From: Marvania coccoides
Lineage: Eukaryota > Chlorophyta > Trebouxiophyceae > Chlorellales > Chlorellaceae
Direction of reading: 5' to 3'
Assembly: GCA_963854735.1 (NCBI GenBank)
Contig: OY978101.1
Coordinates: 1,612,001 to 1,676,000 of the forward strand
Length of the DNA stretch: 64,000 nucleotides
Made by a program: the position numbers and the translations under genes. Positions 20,479-30,312 of this stretch are shown in pieces (within the stretch, counting starts at the first letter, position 1; each line of letters opens with the position of its first letter). The notes under the pieces are model-generated. The model worked only from the letters and a program-made list of their open reading frames with translations. It was not told the origin of the DNA and searched no databases.

Positions 20479-21362
20479 ATGCTGAGCCTGCTGCCGTTTC
20501 GCATGGTCATCGCAGGGTGTCCCCATCCCCCCCAAAAACAAGCGCATCGGAGGCGTTTTCCAGGCCGACAGCTGCGCCGTGCTCCAGCAGGCTCGTCACA
20601 ATGTTTAAAAGACCAAATATCTTTAGTGTCCTGGCTCAGGAAAGGCAAGTTGATCATAAAGGAAGGGGAGGACTGCTGTATTTCGGAACTTTTATTTTTT
20701 AGCCCTCATAATGCCCCAAATTTCATTTCATTCCCCATGTTTGCACTGCAGAGGGCTTGTCTAGCGGCCACTTCCTCGTGCATGTCATAGGGGACTTGCC
20801 CACTGCTCAGGAAGCAAGGCTGTTTGTGGAGGACCTCGCCAGCTCTGGCCGTGGGCTGCCGCTGGCCACGGCTGACGACGAGGTGGACACGTGGCACAAG
20901 GTGTACGAGGTGTGCGGAGGAAACATCGGGCTGCTGCAGCAGTGCGCCAGCGCGGCCATAGATTGGGGCTGGGAGTCGGCTTTGGGCAGCATTTTTAGCA
21001 ATGCTGCAGCAGAGGTGCGAGATGGTTTAGAACCCGAGGTACACACGACAAGCACCAGGCGTGCGCCCCCAGCATGGACTGCAGAGCAGTTCAAGACCGT
21101 GCTGCGTGCGATTGCGCGCTCGCCGCCGTACCATGCCGTTTTAGAGGCCGATTTGAAGAGGAAGGTTGGCAGCACTGCGCTGATGTCGATGGTGGAGTGG
21201 GACAAGGTGGCGCTGCGGCCTTACTCTACCTTGGCTGAAGACCTGCCGGCAGGAGTATGGGGCGATGACAAGCTGGCCAGGGTTGATACCATGCCATCGC
21301 GTGCTCATCTGAACTACGTGCTGAAGATGGATGCAGCTGGCGAGCTGGAGAAGGTGGCGTGA
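20479..21362 (+). CDS. Truncated ATPase-like protein (C-terminal lid region only), possible decaying copy
   Basis: Exons 20479-20644 and 20752-21362 join to 258 residues through a GC-AG intron (AAAG|GCAAGT). The join yields the continuous segment SLVSWLRKEGLSSGHFLVHV followed by IGDLPTAQEARLFVEDL, then VYEVCGGNIGLLQQC. This series resembles the sensor and lid region of archaeal-type P-loop ATPases found in plants and algae (PF01637-like, from memory). The Walker A and Walker B part that should precede it is absent: the first 40 residues are Pro/Arg-rich and unrelated, and there is no room upstream because the next gene begins 76 bp away. It may be a truncated paralogue that still splices. Its function is unknown. 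Confidence 0.45.
20645..20751 (+). other. GC-AG intron (ATPase-like gene)
   Basis: Donor AAAG|GCAAGT, acceptor CACTGCAG. No GT donor in this stretch restores the frame of the downstream domain. Confidence 0.7.
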
Positions 21363-22137
21363 AAAGCTGTTTTTTTGCGTCTGGAATTAGAGATTGCATA
21401 TGCCTCCCTTGTGTTGCTGTTTTTCCGGCAATGGCGCGCCGCCACCTCTTCATTGCATTCCACCCTGTTGTATTTTTAATTGCTGTGTTGATTGTGTGTG
21501 TACTAGCCTTTTTTGTACTATACTTTTGTAGAGTTTCTTTCGTTGAATGGATTGTAAGAAAAACAGAATTAAAAACCTGGCGTAACATAGAAGCAATTGA
21601 CCACCCAACTCAAGTATACCCCATGATCGCATTGATTCACTTGCATTGGGTGATTAGGATGATGTAAGGCCAGTATGAGGAGGAATTGCTTTGATAGCCT
21701 CAGTCGGCGCTGTTAACTACCTGCTTTTCCCTCCCTTACCTAAGGGTGGCTATTCTTTTCCTTCTCTCTGGTCCATACGTATGGTCAGATTTGTCCAGTG
21801 AGATATCTATCCCAGCGTCCTCCTGATACTTGCCACCTCTCGAGTGTCGGTTCTGAGCAGCAGCCCCTATTGGAGATGTAGCTGCATTTTCAATCGCCCT
21901 GCACCCGCAGCTATGCTAGTTCATCTGAGACCAGAATCTCCCACATTACGAGCTGATGCCAGGGGAATTTCTGGCATTTCAGAGTCAGCATGCTTTGCAA
22001 GGCAGGCCATTTTCAAACGCAATGAAAAAAAATATATGTAAATTAAGGACTTTGCTTTATATTTTTAATTTAAAATGACCTATATAAAACTATAGGAGCG
22101 GTGGTCGCCTCAACGCTGCTCCCTGTGCTATAAAAAT
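21363..22137. other. Intergenic region of 775 bp
   Basis: Lies between the ATPase-like stop and the BRCA2 start, same strand. The segment 21680-22020 is less AT-rich than other gaps yet has no sustained ORF; it contains the 12-bp palindrome CCATACGTATGG (21773-21784). A non-coding RNA is possible but unsupported. The last 100 bp are AT-rich and probably carry the BRCA2 promoter. Confidence 0.4.
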
Positions 22138-25100
22138 ATGCAAAACGTCCGTGTTTATGATCTCCACCGGGGCCAAAGCCTCCAGTGGGAGTTCGTCGAG
22201 TGCGGCACCGAAGATTTAGCCGCTGGGGTGACGGAACGCCTGCCGCCTGCGACCAATTTGGTTGCTGAAACGTTCAAGAATGATCCCGCACTTCGCAACT
22301 TGGCACCAGGTACGCTTTTGCTGCTGAAAATGGCATTAATATTTAAAAATACCGTGTTAAGAACCAGCGCCTGACTCTGATTTCGCTCCTTTATGCAGAA
22401 TACGTGGCCCCACCGGCTGCTGCTCCCCGCCTGCCACAGCCTGAGCTGGCAGCTGCGCACGTTGAGGAGGGTCCAACCCCGCCTGACCTGCAGCCGCCGC
22501 GTGTCACACAGCCGCACCCTCTAGAATTTGTCCCGGAAACCGCAGTGGAAGACTTTCGGCTCCCAAACACCACTGCCGCCGCTGCGAATGCTGCCTTCCC
22601 GGCTCGCGCTGCGCCTGCGCTGCCACCAGGCTACGACCTGGCCATCGAGGCCCCGGTACCTGCCCTCCCTGCTGCGCAAGACCCCGCATTTGGCGCAGCT
22701 GAAGAGCCGGCATTTGACTATTACACGTTGTCTCAAATGTCGCCTGCAGTGCAGGCAGACCCCGATCGCGAGTGGGCTGCAGGCCTGGCCATGCCGCAAG
22801 AAACGATAGACACCGTGCGGGCTGCTGCTATGGGCCCCATGCATAATAATATCAACATCAATGTTGGCAACGGCAACCGCCTGCAGTTTGGCTCCCCCCC
22901 GCTCGCCTCTGTCGTTCAGCGGCGCGCTGCTGGGTTCGCGCTGCCCCCTGACGAGGCGGCTGCGCGTCGGGTGCGGCTGCAAGCGCTGCAAGCGGAGCTA
23001 GGCAGCATTTGGAGGGGAGACGGCGAGGGCGAGCGCGCAGCAGGAACAGCGGCAGCAGGAGGTGGTGCATTTACCACCACCGCTGCTGCTGCTGCTGCTG
23101 CTTTACCTGCAGCGGCATTTGGCAGTGCAGCCGCGGTGGAGGTGCAAGGTGCTAGCGGCAGTGGCGGTGGCGGCGGCGGCGATCTTTCTGCGTCTTGGGG
23201 CCCTTCCACTGAGGTGATGTCCCCTGAAGCGGCGGAGCAGCTGGAGGCGGTCGAAGCAGCGGCACTGGCTGGCAAAGCAGCTGCTGGCGCTCCTCAGCGC
23301 GGCACAAAGCGGCCCAGGGAGGAAATCGAGGAAGAAAGCGTCCGGCACCGCCAGCAGCAGCAACAACCGCTGGCGGGGGTGGTCTGCTCCGGGCCGTTGA
23401 TGCCTCCTGGGCCGCCTGGATTCATCACCGCCTCTAGGAGACCGATAGCTGTGTCTGAAGACCGGCTAGCGGCAGCTCGGCAGCTGCTGGAGGCCGACGG
23501 CAGCAACAGCCTACCTCCTGCTGTTGCAGCAGTCACAGAGGGCCCCCCTGCAGCGATGTACACCGAGCCTCACTTTATTCCTCCCACAGAAGCGCCCAAT
23601 TTTGGCGCGCCTAAGGGGTTCCACAGGCAGCCTGGCGGTGCAGCAGCAGGGCTCCCCCCTCCGCCGCCCTTTGCAGGCTTCAAGACGCTGACAGGGAGGG
23701 CGCTGGAGGTGTCTGCTCGCGCACTAGAAGCGGGCCGCCGCCTTCTGAACCACTCAACAGCACTCGACCAGCAGCAGCAGCAGCCTCTTCAAAACGTGGG
23801 AGAAGCATTCCCGGCGACAGAGCTGCGGTTTGTGCCCCCTACAGAAGAAGAGACGCCTGCTGCGCTGCAACTTGCTGCCACCGCATCTCGGCCTCTATCT
23901 CCTCCACCCCCTCCTGCGTTTTCTGGATTTACGACGCTGACAGGGAAACGGCTGCAGCCGACTGCTCAAGGCATGGAGGCTGGGCGGCGGCTGCTGGCTG
24001 ACGCCGATGACGCAGCAGGCGCAGGAGCGGCACCAGCAGAGCCGGTCGGCGGGTTCAGCGAGATTTACACCGAGCCGCAATTTTTTCCTCCCACGGAGGA
24101 TCAGAATCCACTGGGAAGCGGCGGCACAGGAGGCGGTGGTTTCTACCCCCGATTGACTAAAAGGCACCCCAATGAGCCGGCTCCGGCTTTTGAGGGATTA
24201 AAAACGCTGACGGGGAGGAAGCTGGAGGTGTCTGCTGCGAGGCTGGAGGCTGGGCGGCGACTGCTTGACGGCGGCAACGGTGATGCCGACTCTGAAATGC
24301 AGCAGACGGATACTGGTCTGGAGGGCCCAACCGAGCCGCAATTCGTGCCTGAAACTGAAGCCACTACCCCTGGAGGGTTCTACGACCACCATGCCAGCGC
24401 TGCGGCGGCGGCAGTGGCGGCAGCGGAGCGTCAGCCGGCTTTTGTGGGGTTCAAGACTCTCAACGGGAAGAAGATGGAGGTTTCTGCCCGCGGTATGGAA
24501 GCGGGGCGTCTCCTTCTGGCCGATTCTGACCAAAATCCAGCGGCAGCGGCGGTCCCTCGCGGCCCTCAAGGCGGCGGAGACGGCGACACGCCGTGCCTGC
24601 GCAAACAGGTGCTGCGCTCTCGCCTGCCGGCGGGCACCCCTCCAGGCATACCCCACGCGTTCCCCAACTCCAATGCCCCAGCCAGGCCCAGCAGGCTAGG
24701 CCCATACGGGGGCCAAGGAAGGCCCATCGCTCAGCAGCAACAACACCCTCCCGCTGATGCCGCCGGCACCGCTGCGCGCAAGGGCAGGGTGCGCTTCGCC
24801 ACCCCTCGCCCCTTCAAACCTCCTGCAGCCACACCTGGCGCTGGAGCTGGAGCTGCGGGAGGCTCTGCTTCCGTCACTCCTCGAGGAGCGGTGATATTGC
24901 AACGCCGCACCAGCTCAACCCCCCTCCACGACCTCGCCTCTTCCGCGCTGAAAGCGGCGCTGGCAAGCGTGGACAGGGACACGCCCCCTCAGCAGCAGCA
25001 GCAGCAGTTTATGGGCCCTCCAGACTGGCCCTCCCGCCTGCCGCTGGACAGCATTTCAGCGGCAGAGCACCGCTTCAGCGGCAGCGATGGCAAAGGCGGT

Positions 25101-27342
25101 GACGCTGGCTGGGAGGCGATGCGCGACACGCTGCTGCAGGCGGGTGCCGTCCCCGAGTACGCCTCAGAAGACTGGGTCAGGTGAGATTGAACTATAGTAT
25201 ACTGAATTAGTTTAATAATAGAAAAACAAAATTGAACATAGTCTAATTATTCGAATGCATTCAATTATTCTTTCCATTAACAGAAACCACTACCGTTGGG
25301 TGGTGTGCAAGCTGGCTCGCGCTGAGTTTGCGGCTGGCCCTGCCGCTGCCGGCCGCATTCTGACGGCAGCCGCAGCCGAGGACGAACTGCGCCGCAGGTA
25401 CGAGCGCGAGCACAATCGCGGCGGCCGTCCCTTTCTAAAGGCCGTGCTCCAGCACGACGAGTCCTCCAGCGGTCTGTGCGTTCTCATGGTGGCTTCAATC
25501 AGGAGAAGCGGCGGCGGAGGAGACAACAGCACCCCCCACGCAAAGCAGCAATGCCAGCAGCAGCAGCAACAAGCAACCCTGGAGCTCACCGATGGGTGGT
25601 ACTGGGTAATGGCGGTCTGTGACGAGGCTCTGACGCAGCAGGTGTGGCGGGGCCACATTTTCCCCGGCTGCAAGCTCCGTGTGACCGGTGCCGAGCTGTC
25701 TGGCTCCCCTGGCGACCCCGTCGTGGCCGCACGGTCCTCCATGCTCAAGCTGCACGCCAATGGGACCCACCCTGCGCCTTTTGACGCCAAACTGGGTCGG
25801 CTGCGCAACCAGCTGAGCTACCTGCCGCTATCGGCGGTGGTGCCTGGGGGAGGGGTGGTACCGCGCACCGTACTAGTGGTACTTCGGCGCTACGCCCGTC
25901 TGCTGTGGACCCGGCTGCCGTCTGGTGTGTCAACTTTTCAGACGCCTCGGGCGCAGGCGGCGGCAGAGAGGCGGCTGCAAGAGGAGCTGAGCAGGGTGGC
26001 GGCTGTCGCGGAGGCCATAGTGCAGGCTGCGGAGGCCCAGCGGTGCCGGGAGTGGCTGCGGCAGGGTAAGTCTGGCGGAATGACCCCAGGTAAGAAATTC
26101 AAAAAATGATAACATGTTTATACTGCTTATTTGCTGCGCTGCTGAAACTTATTTATTGTTATTATTATTTCGACAATCGTGCATTTTGCCCATTGGTCCT
26201 GCTTCAAATAAGCTGGGCCATTTGGGAAACCAATTCCAAACTGCTTCGTTTCTACTCCACGCCAACTCTTCTTATTCTTCCTCAATACCTGCGCAGTGGA
26301 GAGGAGATACGCCGCTGCCGTGGTGGGAGAAGTGGACGCCACCCAGCTCCAGCCCGCAGAGCAGGTAGAGCTGGAGCGCTACGCCGCCCGCCGCCGTGAA
26401 GAGCTCGCCGCCGAGGCAGCCCGCGCTCGGGAAGACGCCCTGGCCGCCGACATGCCGGCGGCCGTGAAGGCCGGCAGCACCGAGGCGGCGATGCTGCTGG
26501 TGGGAGAGATCTGCCACGGTGGCACCCAGCAGGGACGGCTGTTGGCGCGCAACCAACGCCAGCCTGCCATGGCTTTGGTCACTGTGTGGCGCCCTGGGGA
26601 GGAGGTGTCTGCCATCAAAGAGGGCGAGGTGTGGGAGGTGGCGGGGCTGGAGCCCTCAGAAAGCAGGCAGCAGCGGGGCTGTAAGACTGACGATGCTTCG
26701 CAAGAGTGGTGCCTCCTGCCTGATGCTGTGCCGCAGCTGAGCACGGGCCCGCGCACGCTGTGGAGCCGCATTTCTCCGTCTGTGGACAAGCTCCCCGCAC
26801 GGCTGGCGGGGCAGGGGATGCCGCGGGTGGAGCCGAAGCTGTGTGAAATGGCGGTGATGGGGGCGGCGGTGCACGACAACGGTCAGCGCAGCGCCTCGTT
26901 CGACTTCACGGGGCTCATTCTGCGGGTGGGGCCCGTCTACACGCAAACCGCCAGCTCGCAGTACCCTCAATACCAGTGGGTGTTCCTGGCTGATGACTCT
27001 GTGACGGAGAGCGACGGGGGCGGTGCGGCAGGCGCCGAGGCGGCTCACTGGCTGCTGGCCGTGCGGCTAGTGGGTCCCAGGGACGCCGTGCGCTGGGTCA
27101 CGCCTGAGGAGGAGGGAGAGGTGGTGAGCGCCAAAGACCTAGAGCTGGTAGGTCAGGACGATGCTGCCAGAATGTGGAGGGCGACTGGCGGGAAGCACAG
27201 CGCGGTGAATGTGGGGCTGGGCGGCGGCGGGAGAGGGCGGCAAGCGAGCGAGCAAGCGAAAACGGTGGCCGCGTGGGCGGTGGCGAATCCCGAGGCGGTG
27301 GAGAAAATGAGGGCCCGGGTGAATGCGCTGATGGGTACGTAG
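22138..27342 (+). CDS. BRCA2: BRCA2 homologue (recombination mediator)
   Basis: Exons 22138-22309, 22399-25180, 25284-26065 and 26297-27342 (all GT-AG) give 1593 residues. BRCA2 loads RAD51 onto single-stranded DNA during homologous recombination. Seen: five BRC repeats starting near residues 398, 484, 567, 657 and 741 (for example GFKTLTGRALEVSARALEAG); a Gln/Ala-rich linker; the helical domain whose start WVRNHYRWVVCKLARAE is restored by splicing; OB1 with LTDGWYWVMAVCDEAL and MLKLHANGTHPAPFDAKLG; a charged helical stretch where the tower domain should be (AERRLQEELSRVAAVAEAI onward); then OB2/OB3-like sequence to the stop. It is much shorter than the human protein but complete in domain order. 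Several homopolymer runs (Ala, Gln, Gly) occur. A second in-frame donor at 26090 would add eight residues. Confidence 0.92.
23418..24525 (+). repeat. BRC repeat array with interleaved TEPxFxPPTE motif
   Basis: BRC repeats begin at 23418, 23676, 23925, 24195 and 24447 (residues 398, 484, 567, 657, 741). A second motif, T-E-[PL]-x-F-x-P-[PE]-T-E, begins at 23562, 23817, 24069 and 24330 (residues 446, 531, 615, 702), each 36-42 residues before BRC repeats 2 to 5. The period of both series is 83-90 residues. Confidence 0.9.
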
Positions 27343-27504
27343 GAATGTATAACACAGTAGCGTAGGAGTACGTATATATTTTAGGAGAATGAGAGAGTAT
27401 AAAAAATTAAATAAATGAATTTTGTGTATTTGTCATGTTCTGCTTTTGTCGCTCCATTAAGTGTAAGGCAGATAAATGCGGATTCCAGCACTTGGGTTCC
27501 GCTA

Positions 27505-27800
27505 TTATCGGCTCGCCTCGCCCTGCAGCAGCTGCTTTTTCATCCTATAGAGCTCTTTGTCTCGCACGACGCCTTGGTGGAGATTCTGCAAGGCGTGGAG
27601 CGCGATGAAGGCGTTAATTACATACAAATTAAGATGGTCTAAATTGTGGAATTGGGTGGCAAGGCCCTCCTCACTTCCGGCATCCCAAAATATGAGATGA
27701 AACTCACCTCCCGTTCTGTTTTTTGTCCATAGTGAATGTAAGCAATCCCCGCCCCTGTGGCGGCTGTCACAACAATAATCGAGACGAGACCCTTGTGCAT
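27505..27800 (-). CDS. PET117: PET117-like cytochrome c oxidase assembly factor
   Basis: Reverse-strand exons 27800-27708 and 27585-27505 (GT-AG) give 57 residues, too short for most gene finders. PET117 is a small inner-membrane protein of mitochondria that helps assemble complex IV, partly through heme A synthesis. Seen: one N-terminal hydrophobic helix (GLVSIIVVTAATGAGIAYIH) followed by the family hallmark, YGQKTERENLHQGVVRDKEL, which is restored exactly by the splice, then a basic amphipathic tail. The usual length is about 70-110 residues, so this is at the short end. Downstream of it (lower coordinates) is the convergent BRCA2 stop. Confidence 0.75.
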
Positions 27801-28401
27801 TTCATTTGTTATAAGTAACAAAATAAAATGATATTTGAAATCTGAAATCCAAATTTCCTTCTCTTTAAAATTGAAGAAACCAGAATGAATTGATGACCAG
27901 CATGGGGAATTTCTCTCCGTCAATGCTTGTTTTCGCCACGCCAAGAGGAGCCCAGCGACTACCCTGACGCAAAGAAGGAGAGAGCAGCAGCCCATGCCTA
28001 CAAAATTTGCCCGCCGAATACCATGTGGGAGGTAGGTCTAGTATGTGCGGCATAGCTATACTATAGTATTTCCTCCTGACGTATTTCAATTTACAACGTT
28101 TGGAATGCAAGAACCGTCAAATGCAGTCTAAAGGCACTTCAATTTTCAAAAAGAATATAAATGCAGAGAGGCGGGCGCAGGGGCCGCTGCAGCGAATTAC
28201 TGCAACAGCCTACCCGACACCGCAGAAGAATGAATGAATGGATGAATGCACCAATATAAAAGAAGAAAAGCAAAAAGGGAAACTGTGAATTATTCCGCTA
28301 CTCAACCTGAAATCGACTGATCTCTATGAAAAAAAGCTGTAGGTGCGCTCTCACTCAACAATAGAAACGTTTCACCTATCAACCGCCGCAACTTCGTGGT
28401 T
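27801..28401. other. Intergenic region of 601 bp
   Basis: Lies between the PET117 start and the FAD2 stop on the same strand; it must hold the PET117 promoter and the FAD2 3' UTR. A short GC-rich patch (28165-28195) sits in AT-rich sequence. No RNA gene or convincing ORF was seen. Confidence 0.4.
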
Positions 28402-29882
28402 CTAAAAACGCTGCCACAGCACTCCGTCGCCGGGGTTGTCGGGCGCCACGTAGCGGCAGTATGCCCAGTCCTGCCACAGCCCCTTGAGAATGAACCTATC
28501 GTCGTATTGGTAGTACTTGCCCAGAATTGGCTTGATGGCCTCGGTGGCCTCTTGCGCGTGGTAGTGGGGCATAGTGGAGAACAGGTGGTGGGTGACGTGC
28601 GTGTCTGCGATGTGGTGGTGCAGAGTGTTGAGCAGCCAGCCGTAGTTGCGATCGACGGTGGCCAGGGCGCCACGCAGCCAGTCCCACTCGTTTTCCTAAA
28701 GGTACAAATAAATAAGGAGAGGAAATAAGAACAACGTAAAGAAAAACAGGGCAACCAATATATGACAAATATATTGCAATATTGCATTTTTTTCATCTTA
28801 GCGTTGAATTACAAATGTAAAAACGCTGAGGATTGGGCTCCGGCAGTTAATTTTTTTTCTCTCTCTCAATTCTAAACAACGATTTAATGCAGAAAAACTC
28901 ACGGTGAAGTGGGGAAGCGACGCGTGGTTGTGCTGCAGCAGGGTGATGGTCACCAGCCAGAAGTTGACGATGAGATAGGGTACGCCGTAGGTCTTGACCA
29001 GCCATGCCCACCCAAACGCCTTGCCAACCTGCACCAGGCCGTAGCCCACAGCCACCAACGCAGCATCAGAAACCGCCACCTCCACGCGCTCGCGCTTGCT
29101 GAAGATGGGGGACCAGGGGTTAAAGTGGGACACCCAAGTTTCTTTAGGATAAGGTCGAGACGCCACATTGAAGAGCAAATACAGCGGCCATCCAATCAAG
29201 AGGGTGGTCACCAGCCAGAAGACGCGTACGGGCAGCAGCTGCGCGATGTCAAACGCCTCTGAGGCTTGGTCCAGCACGTCTGGCACGAAGACCTCATCCT
29301 GTGTCACGCTGTTGCAGTTGGAGTGGTGGCGACGGTGGGAGTGCTTCCAGGAGTAGTAGGGGACGAGGAGGAGGGAGTGGAAGATGAGGCCCACGCCGTC
29401 GTTGATGGCCTGGGACTCGGAGAAGGCCTGAGGAAAAGGGAAAAGGGGATGGGGGTTTTAAATTTAGTGTTGATTTTAATATAAATATATTAAAAATAGC
29501 TAATTAAGGGGGGGGGTCAGCGAAAACTGACCTGATGGCCGCACTCGTGCGCAATCACCCACACTCCCGTCATCACAGCGCCCTGTAAGAACCAGTACAT
29601 CGCCCACATCGCCCAGCGCACAGGCGCAGCCACAGGGGCGTTGTCAATGAAAGTGGAGGCGTAGAGCATCGCCGCGATCATGATGAGGTCGGTGACGAGG
29701 TAGCTGGCAGACCGCCACGCAGAGCGCTTGAAGCAGTGCGCAGGGATGGCCTTGCGCAGCTGGCCCAGAGTGAAGGTGGGGATCTCCACGGGCTGGCGCT
29801 TATACTTGCCGCCAAAGGCGTCCGCCGTGGGGACCTTGACGGGCTCGTCCCCTGCAAGCGACTGTCTCCGAGTTGACACCAT
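28402..29882 (-). CDS. FAD2: Delta-12 (omega-6) fatty acid desaturase, FAD2 type
   Basis: Reverse-strand exons 29882-29532, 29427-28903 and 28695-28402 (GT-AG) give 389 residues, the usual FAD2 length. It converts oleate to linoleate on phospholipids in the endoplasmic reticulum with cytochrome b5 as electron donor. All three di-iron histidine boxes are present: HECGHQ (112-117), HSHRRHH (146-152) and HVTHH (325-329). Transmembrane stretches flank them, and the N-terminus ([20 protein letters not shown]) matches ER-type FAD2 and lacks a plastid transit peptide. The first intron falls immediately after the first histidine box, and exon 2 restarts with AFSESQA as in plant FAD2. Divergent from MSH6. 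Confidence 0.95.
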
Positions 29883-30312
29883 CGCTGGCGCGGCTTTGTC
29901 ACCCAGACGATGAGATGTGATGCTGCTGCACAAGGGAGGTCGGATTAAGGCCGGTTTAAAAAATCCAGATTTGAAAATAAAATTATTCTGCGGGCACCCG
30001 AGTGATTCTTTTAAGACTGGTAATGCGCCGACTGCGATGCGATGCCACTTACCAAGATTAGAAATGCAATCAATGAAGAAGAGAACGGTTGTTTTGGGGC
30101 ACGCAGCCTGGGTTTGGCGCGCTGGTGCTTGTGCCTTCGGTCGGGCCGAGAAAAATGGGACCACGATTTTATCGAATTTTGACGCTGAAAACGTATTAAC
30201 ACGTAAACCTCGCGTATGGCTTTACTCTGGTGCCTTGCATGCAATTTATAGAGCTCGCCGCCGATAATGAATGTGAGTCCTCCCAGCACCGTTTCTCCAC
30301 TCTCCTCTCAGC
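29883..30312. promoter_or_regulatory. Divergent intergenic region, FAD2 / MSH6
   Basis: 430 bp between the two start codons, AT-rich, containing both promoters and 5' UTRs. No other feature was seen. Confidence 0.45.
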
